DNA from: Torymus aiolomorphi
Lineage: Eukaryota; Arthropoda; Insecta; Hymenoptera; Torymidae
Assembly: GCA_036365515.1 (NCBI GenBank)
Contig: CM070874.1
Location: 168,019,297 to 168,083,296, forward strand
Length of the DNA: 64,000 nucleotides
Direction: 5' to 3'
Each line of letters begins with the position of its first letter. The stretch's first letter is position 1. The notes under the pieces are model-generated. The model was not told the origin of the DNA, made no database searches, and saw only the letters and a program-made list of their open reading frames with translations. Positions 43,524-54,641 of this stretch are shown here, piece after piece. Both the position numbers and the translations under genes were made by a program.

Positions 43524-43870
43524 AGCGTTAAGCGTGAAAAATTTTTTTGCGTTTTATCTCATTAGTGATTGCTTTCCCAGCGCAAACCCCGTGAGTCTCA
43601 CATATACGTCTAGATAGGTATTTACGTCTTCTATCACCATAAAAAAATTGACCAACAAAAAATGGAGTTTTCGAGAAAAATGCATTTTTCAGTAAAAAGT
43701 GCATAATTCGTGCATTTTTTAATTTTTTTCAAAATATCATAAAGGACGTGAAAGAGTACTCAAAACTAACTGAAATTATGTTACACGCTTAAAAACTTAA
43801 AAAGCTGGTAAAACAGTAGCAAAAAAATATGTGTCAACTAATTTTTGGAGAACATAAATACTTTAATTCC
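43524..43870 (+). repeat. Dispersed repeat, right half of the interrupted copy
   Basis: Begins AGCGTTAAGCGTGAAAAATT, then the GTGAGTCTCAC region and AAAATGCACGAA-type words, matching the reverse complement of 8860-9175. Confidence 0.8.
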
Positions 43871-44915
43871 AAAAATGATTACATTATTATGTTGTAAATT
43901 AGTAGGTTATTCAATGAAACATCAAAAAGGACTAAGATTACTCATAACTGCATTCATTTTTAACAATGATCTACTCTTTTAATACACATTATTTTTCTTG
44001 GCAAGTTAACCTTGTTTTTTAAATATATAAATTAAACATATTATAAATAATATGCTTTAAGGAAATCTGTATCTTGCTACGCAACAAATATGTTTCATTT
44101 CAATGAGATATGATACAACGTCTCTAAAACTTTTGCTAATCAAGATCTCCACCAAACCATTTTACGTACTTACAAATAATATTATTGCACTTTATTAAAA
44201 AAGATGTATTTTTGTTATTATAGGTAGCAAAAGAGTTAATAATGAGCCGTAAAATTATGTGCGTATGTTCAAATGCAAACATTAATAATTATTCAATGAA
44301 TTCAAAAATTTGCACTCCCGTAACTTTTTACGGAAGGTCTACTGGAGGAAATGGCTTCGTACTTCCTCTTTTTATTATTAAAGGAGCATAAGTATTATGT
44401 TTTACCAGAATTAGCGACACGGACTCTGCTCTTCCTTTACGTAGTAAGGTAAAATTCATTCATTGAATTAATCGATGCATACTAAATTAACACACAATAA
44501 ACAATATTAAGGAATTACTCTTTCGCTAGGATTATCAAGCGCATGGTAATATAAAGTATAATACATATTTCTAAGTTGTAATAATAATTCAAGGGGGCTA
44601 GACACATTTTTTTTTATATCGATTTTTTTTCCTTCTTTTATAGAAAAATATCTATAGAATATACTCCATTTTTCCCGAGAACGATATCTATTTTTTTTTT
44701 TTTTTTTTTTTCACAGATATTAAAATACTGGTTATACTTTTTATCGATTTTTCACTGTAATTTCATTTTTCTCCAATATTTAGTTTTTTCGATATACATG
44801 CTCTTATTTATTAGTAGTATTTCTTTTTCCTTCCGATTGTAAATATATTTTTGTAATTTTTATTAAATCTACATCAATATATTTATAAACATAAATAAAT
44901 ATTTCTAAATACAAT
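43870..44915. other. AT-rich spacer without identified genes
   Basis: No frame, repeat or terminal structure that I can support. It contains a T21 run near 44692-44711 and short AT-rich simple sequence. Confidence 0.5.
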
Positions 44916-45540
44916 AATGAATTTACTCATCTCAACGAGTCATTTTTCTTATAGAACTTTATTGTCCTACGTTTCGGAAACGTCAAGTTTCCCTTATTCA
45001 AGGACTCTAAAACCCGTACAGAAATTTACAATTATTTACAAAAGTATTAAAATTATTTACATGTTAATAACAATAAAACTATTACTTTTTACTTACAAGT
45101 TGTGACAAGAACAAAACAAGAACGTAACCCGACGAAGCTAACTAATGTCCACACTAAAAAATTATTATACAACAATAAATTAAAATTTTATTTCTTTACA
45201 AACACTTGTCTAAAAAAGGACAACTTACTGGTGCTACAAGAGTTCCCTCGCTTCGGATGTAAGAGGCGGATCGCGGAGTGTTAATGCGTCCTCACTCTAA
45301 TGTCAGGTGGATGTGACTAAATTTCAAAATTTTCGCGAAGCCGAGAATAATGCCCTAACGACGTATGTATGTGTGTCTCGAATTTACGGAGGAGGGGGAA
45401 GGCCTAGCGGATATCGAGAAAGACAAGCGACGAAAGAGCAAAAGCCATCAAGGTGGGATAATAAATGTGTAATGAACAGGGAGGGGACATACCTATGTGA
45501 CTATACAAGATTGGTAGCATATTATTGCTAGAAAATTAAC
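44915..45540 (+). repeat. Penelope pseudo-LTR, copy 1
   Basis: Shares CTCAACGAGTCATTTTTCTT, CGTCAAGTTTCCCTTATTCA, GCTAACTAATGTCCACACTA and GGATGTGACTAAATTTCAAA with 48640-49180 (same orientation) and with 50182-50678 (inverted). It lies directly after the 3' end of the minus-strand Penelope body. Read in the ORF direction it contains a TCC-TGA...CCGAAACGTAGGAC stem-loop like the hammerhead-like motif at 40093. Confidence 0.85.
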
Positions 45541-45542
45541 TG

Positions 45543-48500
45543 ATCGATTTGGAACGAGTTTTTCCCTTGGGAGGTTTTAGTAGATTGATTGAGTCTTTAT
45601 AGGATTGTTTTAAAAAATTAGTGTCTTCTGTTCTATTTAACGTATTGTCGAAATAATGTATGTGTAGCATTTCTGAAAATCTTCTTGTATAATTGTTGAA
45701 TATAAATTAAATTGCACTCCCGTTGTATGTGGATGGTGTTTGTATAGAATCGATTGGATGGAGGCAATGGAATGAAGTCAAAACATTTTTTTTTTTTTTT
45801 TTTCGCTTAACAAGTGCAATCAAAAAAAAATTTTTTGACTTCATTCCATTGCCTCCATCCAATCGATTCTATACAAACACCATTTCTTGTATAATTGTTT
45901 TTAACATTGTCAATTATTTTTATATTTTCAAAATTGAAATCATGTCCTGTCTCTTCTTTGTGTAAGAACAGAGGAGAACGTTCATCTTTGTTTTTTATAC
46001 AATACTGGTGTTTGTATTGTCGTTTTTTTAAAGGCCTAGATGTCATACCTACATAAGTGGAGTCGCAATCTTTACAGTCTATTTTGTATACCACGTTGTT
46101 AATGTCACCCCTATCCAATCTGTCCTTTCCCAATCTAATATATTTATTAAATTTATTAGTAGTTTTGTTAATCAAAGAAATATTATGTTTGCACAGCGTA
46201 GATTTTAGTTTATTATTGATTGTATTGTGAAAAGGAAAACAGGCAATATTTTGATTAAGAAAATTTTCATTATTATTGTTATGTTCATTGTTAGGTGGAG
46301 TACGAAGCGGTAAATTGCGATAATTTATGTGATGTAGGCGTTTATTAATAAATTTTTCAATAATTTTCAATGGGTAATCATTAGCTAAGAGGAAATTCTT
46401 AATCGTCGAAATATTAGACTGGTGAAAAGACGGGTGGGACAAGAGGATGGCTTTATCAACTAAATTATAAATGATCGCTGTTTTTTGTGAAAAAGGGTGA
46501 TGAGAGTGGAAATTGATATATTTGCCCGAAGCCGTGGTTTTCCTGTACCAGTTAGTGATGGGGGGAGAATCGATTTTACGGATAATTTCTAAGTCTAAAA
46601 AACTAATTTTGTTCTGATTTTCTATTTCACGTGTAAATTTTAAATGTTCTTTGAAGTTATTGAAGTGAGAGAGAGTTTCGTCAATTTTATCTTTTTTTAC
46701 AATTAAAATGCAATAATCAACATATCTATTGTATAATAGGCAATTATTTTTTAAAATGTTTGCATAATGTGATTCTAATCTTTCTAAAGCTAAGTCTCCA
46801 AACCATGGGCTTGTACAAAAACCCATGGGCGCTCCCATAATCTGTTTGTAAAATTTTCCATTGAACTGGAGGTACGTGCAATCCAACAAAATATCAATGC
46901 CTTCTAGGAATTCTACCTTAGAAAGATTAATCTTGTTGGATAGAAATTTCCAATTGTTGTTGATCGCATCTAAAATCAAATTTTCAGGGATATTGTTAAA
47001 CAAAGCTACAACATCAAAGGAGACTAAGTTATAATTATGAGGAATGTTAATGTAGTCTAAATTATTTTTAAGTGTAGTGCTATTTTTTATAGTTGAGGAA
47101 GGCAACGGAAAGAATTTGTTGAAAAGGAGAGAAATACTTTTGTCGAATTGATAAGTGGGACTGTTTATCGCCGAAACAATGATACGTATTGGGTTATTTT
47201 CTGTGTGAATTTTTATCAAAGCATAAGCCCTCGGGGTGTTAGTGTTGTCTAATTTTAAAGAAATGTTGCCGAAGGAGTTATCGCATTCGAAGACACCTCT
47301 AGCGCTCCATTTCTTCAATAATTGTGTCATTTTTCCACGCGCAAGATTAATAGGATTTTTTCTTAATGGAATATAGTAGCTGTCGTCTCCGAGGGCTTCC
47401 TCAACTTTTTGTATATAGACTTTATGTTCTATAGCTACCGTTACATTGCCTTTCGGCTTTAGTAAAAAATACATTAGGGTTCTTTTTTAAAAATTTCTTG
47501 GTTAATAAAATATTATTGTTAATGACTTTATCAGAATATGAAATATGAGGTTTGTTTTTTACGTGTGAATTTATAATATGTAAAACGTCATTTCTAAATT
47601 TATTGTCAACATTCTTTTTGAAATAAATAGTGTTTTCTAAACATTTAAAGAATTCGTACACCTGTTTGTAATCAAAATCTATAGAAAAATTGAATTTTTC
47701 CCCTAACGAGAGAGTATCTGTGACGCATTTCGGGAAAAAGTGATCTGTTAAATTGATGAGCCATTTATTTTTTAATTCATTGACACTGTTGTTGACAGAT
47801 TGTGTGTGAAGGACCGATTAAAAAGGTATATTAGTGTGTGAACTAACTACTATGATTTTTTCTAATTTTTGGGATGTTTACGGAGATGACGGGATTTAAA
47901 AGTATTGAAATAGGAATCTAAGTAATTGTTCACGGCCGAGGTGATGGATGTGTTGGTATGAGTGGAAAGGCAGTCTAGCAGGTAATTTCTCCGAGATCTT
48001 AAAAACTTTAAGTGGATAGTTTTGTCAGTGATTTCTAATTTTAATAATTTCTTTTTAAAGTAAGAAGTTAAATATTTAAATTTTCTTTTTGCAAAATTGC
48101 TGTGAAAGAATCTCAATTTAAAAAGATTATTGATATGTTTCGGGAGAATATCGTGAAGTCTACAATCTAGTAAAAATTTTAATTGTGATTCAGCAAAAAT
48201 AATTTTTTTGTGGACTTTAACTAGCTGTACAATAGTATATTTTACAGAAGAATTGAACGTAGAACAAAACCCATTAATAATGTGTTTTATACTTCTAATA
48301 TTGCGTGTGTCAAGAATTTTTAAAAGTTCGAGATGTTGAATATTTTCGCTTGTCGACTTATCTATAGAGTTACGATGGGTTGATGACCCTACCACACATG
48401 CTTCAAGTCGATGAACGAACGATGACAACAAAGCATTAGAATAGCACTCTGTGTTATTCGGCTCGGATGATGCTCTTTGGTCGGACTTTTGGAATTCACT

Positions 48501-48569
48501 TGTAGTATCTGTATGATTACTGCTATTTTGTTCCAATAGTTTTTTTGATCGAGATCTTGTGATAGGCAT
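45543..48569 (-). pseudogene. Penelope-like element body, nearly full length, RT motif C mutated
   Basis: On the minus strand a first frame (48569-47862, MPITRSRSKKLLEQNSSN) is followed by broken frames (47860-47422) and the long RT/GIY-YIG frame (47474-45807). RT blocks: TPRAYALIKIHTENNPIRII, VSFDVVALFNNIP (motif A), IMGAPMGFCTSPWFGDLALE (motif B) and YNRYVDYCILIV (motif C, where the second catalytic Asp is Tyr). The GIY-YIG domain reads VVYKIDCKDCDSTYVGMTSR. A 186-bp insertion (45698-45883) cuts off the C-terminus; its continuation (FSEMLHIHYFDN...) is visible to 45543. Stops or frameshifts lie near 47820 and 47470. The sister copy at 49185 has YVDDC. Confidence 0.85.
45698..45883. mobile_element. 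186-bp snapback retroposon with 16-bp target duplication
   Basis: Flanked by TTCTTGTATAATTGTT at 45682-45697 and 45884-45899; the uninterrupted form is present in the sister Penelope copy (RC of about 50015-50035). The insert holds ATGGTGTTTGTATAGAATCG to GAAGTCAAAA once forward and once inverted, on both sides of a T19 run. The long target duplication and the central homopolymer point to target-primed reverse transcription with a template switch. Confidence 0.8.
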
Positions 48570-48639
48570 ATTAGTGATGCAATGCCAAAATATTAAGATA
48601 GAAGACTTTAATACTCGTGCATGGAATTTCTAAATACAA

Positions 48640-49180
48640 TAATGACTTTAGGCATCTCAACGAGTCATTTTTCTTATAGAACTTTATTGTCCTACGTTTC
48701 GAAAACGTCAAGTTTCCCTTATTCAAGGACTCTAAAACCTGTACAGAAATTAACAATTATTTACAAAAGTATTAAAATTTACATGTTAATAACAATAAAA
48801 CTATTACTTTTTACTTACAAGTTGTGACAAGAACAAAACAAGAACGTAACCCGAGGAAGCTAACTAATGTCCACACTAAAAAATTATTATACAACAATAA
48901 ATTAAAATTTTATTTCTTTACAAACACTTGTCTAAAAAAGGACAACTTACTGGTACTACAAGAGTTCCCTCGCTTCGGATGTAAGAGGAGGATCGCGGAG
49001 TGTTAATGCGTCCTCACTCTAATGTCAGGTGGATGTGACTAAATTTCAAAATTTTCGCGAAGCCGAGAATAATGCCCTAACGACGTATGTATGTGTGTCT
49101 CGAACTTACGGAGGAGGGGGAAGGCCTAGCGGATATCGGGAAAGACAGAAGCGACGAAGGAGCAAAAGCCATCAAGGCCT
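48640..49180 (+). repeat. Penelope pseudo-LTR, copy 2
   Basis: Same orientation as copy 1 (44915-45540), about 97% similar by eye, joined at 49180 directly to the middle of the RT of a second Penelope body. Confidence 0.85.
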
Positions 49181-49184
49181 ATTA

Positions 49185-50181
49185 TACAATAGATATGTTG
49201 ATGATTGCATTTTAATTGTAATAAAAGATAAAATTGACGAAACTCTCTCTCTCACTTCAATAACTTCAACGAACATTTAAAATTTACATGTGAAATAGAA
49301 AATCAGAACAAAATTAGTTTTTTAGACTTAGAAATTATCCGTAAAATCGATTCTCCCCCCATCACTAACTGGTACAGGAAAATCACGGCTTCGGGCAGAT
49401 ATATCAATTTCCACTCTCATCACCCTTTTTGACAAAAGCAGCGATCATTTATAATTTAGTTGATAAAGCCATCCTCTTGACCCACCCGTCTTTTCACCAG
49501 TCTAATATTTCGACGATTAAGAATTTCCTCTTAGCTAATGATTACCCATTGAAAATTATTGAAAAATTTATTAATAAACGCCTACATCACATAAATTATC
49601 GTAATTTACCGCTTCGTACTCCACCTAACAATGAACATAACAATAATAATGAAATTTTTCTTAATCAAAATATTACCTGTTTTCCTTTTCACAATACAAT
49701 CAATAATAAACTAAAATCTACTCTGCGCAAACATAATATTTCTTTGATTAACAAAACTACTAATAAATTTAATAAATATATTAGATTGGGAAAGGACAGA
49801 TTGGATAGGGGTGACATTAACAGCGTGGTATACAAAATAGACTGTAAAGATTGCGACTCCACTTATGTAGGTATGACATCTAGGCCTTTAAAAAAACGAC
49901 AATACGAACACCAGTATTGTATAAAAAACAAAGATGAACGTTCTCCTCTGTTCTTACACAAAGAAGAGACAGGACATGATTTCAATTTTGAAAATATAAA
50001 AATAATTGACAATGTTAAAAACAATTATACAAGAAGATTTTCAGAAATGCTACACATACATTATTTCGACAATACGTTAAATAGAACAGAAGACACTAAT
50101 TTTTTAAAACAATCCTATAAAGACTCAATCAATCTACTAAAACCTCCCAAGGGAAAAACTCGTTCCAAATCGATCAGTTAA
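49185..50181 (+). pseudogene. 5'-truncated sister Penelope copy with intact 3' end
   Basis: It starts within RT motif C (YNRYVDDCILIV, both Asp present). A deletion and frameshift near 49245-49265 and another near 49430 follow, then a frame of 250 codons (49429-50181) that includes the complete GIY-YIG domain (VVYKIDCKDCDSTYVGMTSR, KKRQYEHQ) and the true C-terminus KTRSKSIS. It serves as the reference for the insertion in the other copy. Confidence 0.85.
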
Positions 50182-50678
50182 TTTTCTAGCAATAATATTC
50201 TACCAATCTTGTATAGTCACATAGGTATGTCCTCTCCCTGTTCATTACACATTTACTATCCCACCTTGATGGCTTTTGCTCTGTCGTTGCTTCTGTCTTT
50301 CCCGATATCCGCTAGGCCTTCCCCCTCCTCCGTAAGTTCGAGACACACATACATACGTCGTTAGGGCATTATTCTCGGCTTCGCGAAAATTTTGAAATTT
50401 AGTCACATCCACCTGACATTAGAGTGAGGACGCATTAACACTCCGCGATCCTCCTCTTACATCCGAAGCGAGGGAACTCTTGTAGCATCAGTAAGTTGTC
50501 CTTTTTTAGACAAGTGTTTGTAAAGAAATAAAATTTTAATTTATTGTTGTATAATAATTTTTTAGTGTGGACATTAGTTAGCTTCCTCGGGTTACGTTCT
50601 TGTTTTGTTCTTGTCACAACTTGTAAGTAAAAAGTAATAGTTTTATTGTTATTAACATGTAAATAATTTTAATACTTT
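50182..50678 (-). repeat. Penelope pseudo-LTR, copy 3 (inverted), split
   Basis: Reverse complement of copies 1 and 2. It breaks at ACTTT (50674-50678) and resumes after the GC-rich insertion for about 20 bases (51956-51975), where it is cut by the Gypsy LTR. Confidence 0.8.
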
Positions 50679-51955
50679 GTAACGGGTGCAGGCAATAAAG
50701 GCGAAAGAGCCGCGTGTACCGCGCCGCGAGGTTTGAATCGCGCGCGCTTGCACGTACAGCGGCTCGCTGCGCGCCAAGCGGGACGCGCGGGAGGCGAAGC
50801 AAGAAGAAGAAGAAGAAGACGCCGCCGTGGCGCTCCGAAGGGACGCCGCGGCCATTGATGGGCAGTCTAGTCCTGTAGCGCAACAGGTGCGCACGTGCTC
50901 TCCCGCCTTTCCAGTGCCGTGCTTCCGAGTGCCCCGCGAGTGCCGCATCCCGCCCTGCGGAATAGCCCTCCGCGCCTCCGATCCGCCGCCAGCCCCGCAG
51001 CGACGCAACACCGGCTGCCTTCGCCGGCCGCGCCACTCCGCCAGCGGAAGAGTGAGAGGAGGAGAGAGAGAAAGAGGCGGCAGCCGAGGCTCGAGCAGCC
51101 ACGAGGCCCGACGCCTCGCAGCGAGGAGGCGAGATTGCGAGAGCGTGAGAGAGAGAGAGAGAGAGAGGGACAGACCTCGGGCGACGCGCTGGCCAGCGCC
51201 AAAGTAAGTGTGCGCTTCTTTTGTATTTTTGCCGCGTAGGTTTTGCGTGCGAGCGGCCACGCGTAAGTAGTGTAGCGCGGCTTTCCGACGCCGCCTGCGT
51301 AGAGGCAAGCGGCCTCGTGTTCGAGAGCGCGGCGGCCATTTTGTGGCGTCTCGCGGCGCGGTGACGCCGGCCGTGCGACCGGCCGGCTCCGCGTAAGTCC
51401 GGCCTGCGCGTTCGTTTTTGTAGGTGATGTTCGGGCTTCGCGCCCCTTAGCGCGATTCCTTTTGAACAATAAACCTTCTTTATTTTACTTTTTCTTCGTT
51501 CGTGTCGAGTCTGTCATTTCGCGAGTAACCGTTCCCTATCTCCCCGAATACCGCTCTCTACCTTTTCAGCAGCTGCAGCTAGCCGGGGGCATCACCTCCT
51601 AGAGGAGCAACGTCAACGGGGAAATTGTAAGTGAAAGTCGCTCAGGTTCACCTGAGCGGCGTTGTACGGGAACACCGGCGAGAGTAAGTAAAGCTAGTGC
51701 ATATCTAGCCGCCGGTGAATTGTGCGCCGAAGTCAGCGGCAGCGGCAGAGCGCGGCGCCGGGTCTAGTAGAAGGCGGCCTAAGCTTTCTACAGCGAAAGC
51801 CGGGCGCGCTTGTTCTGAGCCTGCGCCAACGCGCTCCGGCCGGCCGACGGGTCCGTCTACAACGGCGCGCTGCTCTGGGCGTAGTAGACGCCCGTATATC
51901 ACCTGGCGCATCCCAGAGAGGGATTAATACCCTCTTTTAAATTCACCCCGTTATA
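50679..51955. mobile_element. GC-rich 1.28-kb insertion, probably a solo LTR
   Basis: ACTTT is duplicated at 50674-50678 and 51956-51960, and the Penelope sequence is continuous across the two sites. The insert starts GTAACGGGTG and ends CACCCCGTTATA, short inverted termini. It is far richer in G+C than its surroundings, with GA repeats at 51150-51170. An AATAAA lies at 51468, with no coherent coding frame. A 5-bp duplication and short inverted ends suggest an LTR without its internal part. Overlapping long frames here come from the base composition. Confidence 0.6.
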
Positions 51956-51975
51956 ACTTTTGTAAATAATTGTAC

Positions 51976-52628
51976 TGTTAAGTCCGGAAATAAGTGGAAA
52001 TAAGTAGTAATTGGTTTTATGTAGGTTTATTATATAAAATACAATAATTTATTACCAATACAATCTGCTGGCTTCTGGTAGATCGATGTGTTGTAATTTC
52101 AATTACAATTCTTTTCTATAACACTTGCTTTTATAAATTTACTATAAATAACTTATACGATCTGCTTACTAGACGAGTAAGGCTTACGATTACAATTTCA
52201 ATAACTTATAAAATCTGCTTACTAGATGTGTAAGGCTTACGGTTTCAACTTCTCGATGTCGTAGAGGTACACGGAGTTCGCCAGGTTTCTTGTACGCTGT
52301 GACTGACTTGCGCGATGCATTTCGCAGTTTTATTATGCGGTTTAATTGGGTTATAGATGATAAGTTGAGATCATCTTTATTAAGAAATTTCCCGTTGCGG
52401 CTTATACGCGTAGCATTTAAGTGGTAGCATTGTGAAATGCTGATTTGTTAAAAATTTGCACGCCACTGTCTTCTGGAGGTCGATGGCTCTCTACGTCACA
52501 CGGTCTACGGTACGATGCCTGAGCGAAATGCTGCGTTGCATTCTCGCGTTTATATGTCAGGAAATATCTGATGTGAATAAACTTTTAGAATGAAATTCTA
52601 AATCTATAATACGTCTCCGGACGTAACA
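51976..52628 (-). repeat. 3' LTR of the Gypsy-type element
   Basis: 653 bp. On the plus strand it starts TGTTAAGTCCGGA and ends TCCGGACGTAACA, perfect-style TG...CA ends with 13-bp imperfect inverted repeats. Read on the minus strand, an AATAAA-like signal lies about 60 bases from its end. The polypurine tract is directly adjacent. The other LTR is not in the window, so the two cannot be compared for age. Confidence 0.85.
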
Positions 52629-52640
52629 CCTCCCCCCTTA
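52629..52640 (-). other. Polypurine tract
   Basis: AAGGGGGGAGG on the minus strand, directly upstream of the 3' LTR. A second copy of this tract with similar downstream sequence lies at 53169-53180. Confidence 0.8.
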
Positions 52641-52739
52641 AACTGTTGAATGTCATAGAGATTCAACAAATGTATTTTGCATCAGAGATTTCCCGTTACA
52701 AAAATTTATTGATGATAAAATATAATAATACGGGTTATG

Positions 52740-52785
52740 AATGATAATAATTATAGTAAAAATAATAATAATAATAAAAATAATG

Positions 52786-52827
<42 letters not shown>

Positions 52828-52865
52828 GTAATAATGATAATAATAATAATAACGATAACAATAAT
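52740..52865. repeat. (AAT)n microsatellite
   Basis: About 40 AAT or related GAT/AAC units in the 3' region of the Gypsy element. Confidence 0.9.
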
Positions 52866-53386
52866 ACTCGTCAGTTCTACTTTGATTTAGTGGTTATCAG
52901 GTTTAAGTTTCAAAATTGTTAATTACTTTGATGCGCATTGTTTAAATTGACAGTTGTATTTAGCGCATATTATTCTTGCTGGAACATAAAAATTGCTGTA
53001 TTTGTATTTTGAAGAGTTCATTGACTTGGAGTGTCGCGAGGCCGTACAGTTAAAAGTGCATAGTTGTCGAAATTCGCGTGTACATCATTCTGTGTCTCGA
53101 AAAAAATCACTGATTTATGTTTTATTTGATGAATGTTTAAATGATGCGTCTCTTAAATAGACGCATTACCTCCCCCCTTGAATTGTTGGATAAAATTCAA
53201 ACATGTGGCATCAGTGATTTTTCCTTACAAGTGTGTTAACATGGAAATAAGTGAATGTATTAGTACAATATGTGTAAACCGACGGTTCGTTATGAGGAAC
53301 GTTTTTCTGATGACTCGTAATTTTGATGACACAGAGTTCATTAACTGTCGCCTACCGAAATTCCGCAGGACTATGCAGAAATGGGG

Positions 53387-53423
53387 TATATAAAGCGATA
53401 TAGTTATGCATTGAATATCGTCA
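53387..53423 (+). promoter_or_regulatory. TATA box and TCAGTT initiator of the antisense gene
   Basis: TATATAAAG at 53387-53395 and TCAGTT with A at 53423, about 34-36 bases apart, followed after 40 bases by the first ATG (53463). The spacing is slightly long, but both elements match arthropod consensus. Confidence 0.6.
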
Positions 53424-53462
53424 GTTCCAGATTCTTCTTTAACTTTTACACTGGGAAAAAAA

Positions 53463-54075
53463 ATGGCTCCTATCATCAGTGTAAGTATTATTATTATTTT
53501 AGTTCAAGCTTTTGTAAATTTTATGTTAATAATTTTGTCTATGTGAATTATAGGTTCATCAGCTTATTCACAAAAGGACCAGGAATATTTATTTTCGTTC
53601 CATGAATGACCTGTTTCAGTGGGGCGTAGAGGTCATTGGTACTCTGGAGAGGCCTAATGTGTCTCGATTTTATAGGGTAAGAGTCTACTATTTTATTTAT
53701 ATATACCTGCAACTTTGCTTATCTCATCTATTGAATTTAATGTTATAAAATATACAATTTAGATTTATTTTTCTTCTTTGATTTCAGATAAATCAATGGT
53801 TCCGCCTTGACCCTCGAGAAAGAGAAGATCTGGCTCGGCCGGATTTCGAGATTCTGGAGTTGCCCGCTTTACTGGAGTTAGAGGGGTCCGTCTCCTTGAT
53901 GATGGGACGGGTGCAGTTAGTTCGTGTAAATAGTGATGAGGATGACTTTTTCGGACTGCGTAGATTATTTTATTCATTAGATGTGTATGTGGACTGGAGG
54001 GTCAGATTACGCTTCGTTCAATCATGTTTCGGGACTATATTTTACTTAGGGGATGATATTATTTTTAAAGCTTAG
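53463..54075 (+). CDS. Three-exon gene antisense in the Gypsy 3' region, unknown function
   Basis: Exon 1 is 53463-53480 (18 nt), exon 2 is 53554-53676 (123 nt) and exon 3 is 53788-54075 (288 nt with TAG). Introns are 73 and 111 nt, with GTAAGT...ATTATAG and GTAAGA...TTTCAG borders. Every exon is a multiple of three, and the whole frame (142 residues) is open. Exon 2 encodes NDLFQWGVEVIGTLERPNVS, exon 3 RINQWFRLDPREREDLARP and later VYVDWRVRLRFVQSCFGTIF. There is no signal peptide or obvious known domain. Codon use is far less AT-rich than the flanks (many CTG, GAG, CGG). It lies between env and the polypurine tract, on the opposite strand to the retroelement, with its own promoter. It could be a captured host or viral gene, or an older gene into which the element inserted. 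I do not recognise it. Confidence 0.65.
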
Positions 54076-54641
54076 TGTATATGTATTTCTACTTATGTAT
54101 GTATTTTATAATATTTTATATAATTAATATATGAGAAAAAAAAAAAACTTATTATTGTTTTGAATATATTTTTTTTCCTTCATTTCTACTCCTATTTTCC
54201 CTTCTTATCCCTTGTCTTCTCATTAAAGAAATTAACAATAATAATTAATATGAATAATAGTAGTGATAATAATAATAATAGCAATAGTAAATTCTGTTCT
54301 TACTTTCACAATTCGTAAAACTTTGTTATCGATTATTTTGTATAATGATGCTTGATTTTCTTTTAATTTTATTATTTTACAATTGTAGTAGAATTGTTTG
54401 TGGTTTTGTTTAATTTCTTCGCTTGATTTCGTATATGAAAATTTTGTAGTATGATTCTATAATTTTCTTTATGTTTTGGTCTGACGGTTACCAATTTTTT
54501 TCTTTTTAGAGAATGATTTAATATCATTCACTTCCCTTCCCTGCTTACAATTATTTATTATTTTATTCAATTTTTATTTAACATTTTCGGGCATTTCTTT
54601 GACTTCGGGCGTTACTTTTAACTAAAGTAATTTATTGCGAA

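Noticed and set aside
45102..45284. 60-codon frame MTRTKQERNPTKL present three times
   Set aside because: It sits in the Penelope pseudo-LTR copies and carries no domain; repeated because the pseudo-LTR is repeated.
50614..51469. Long overlapping frames in all phases of the GC-rich block
   Set aside because: Long frames on both strands and in several phases reflect few AT-rich stops; no domain and no consistent frame.
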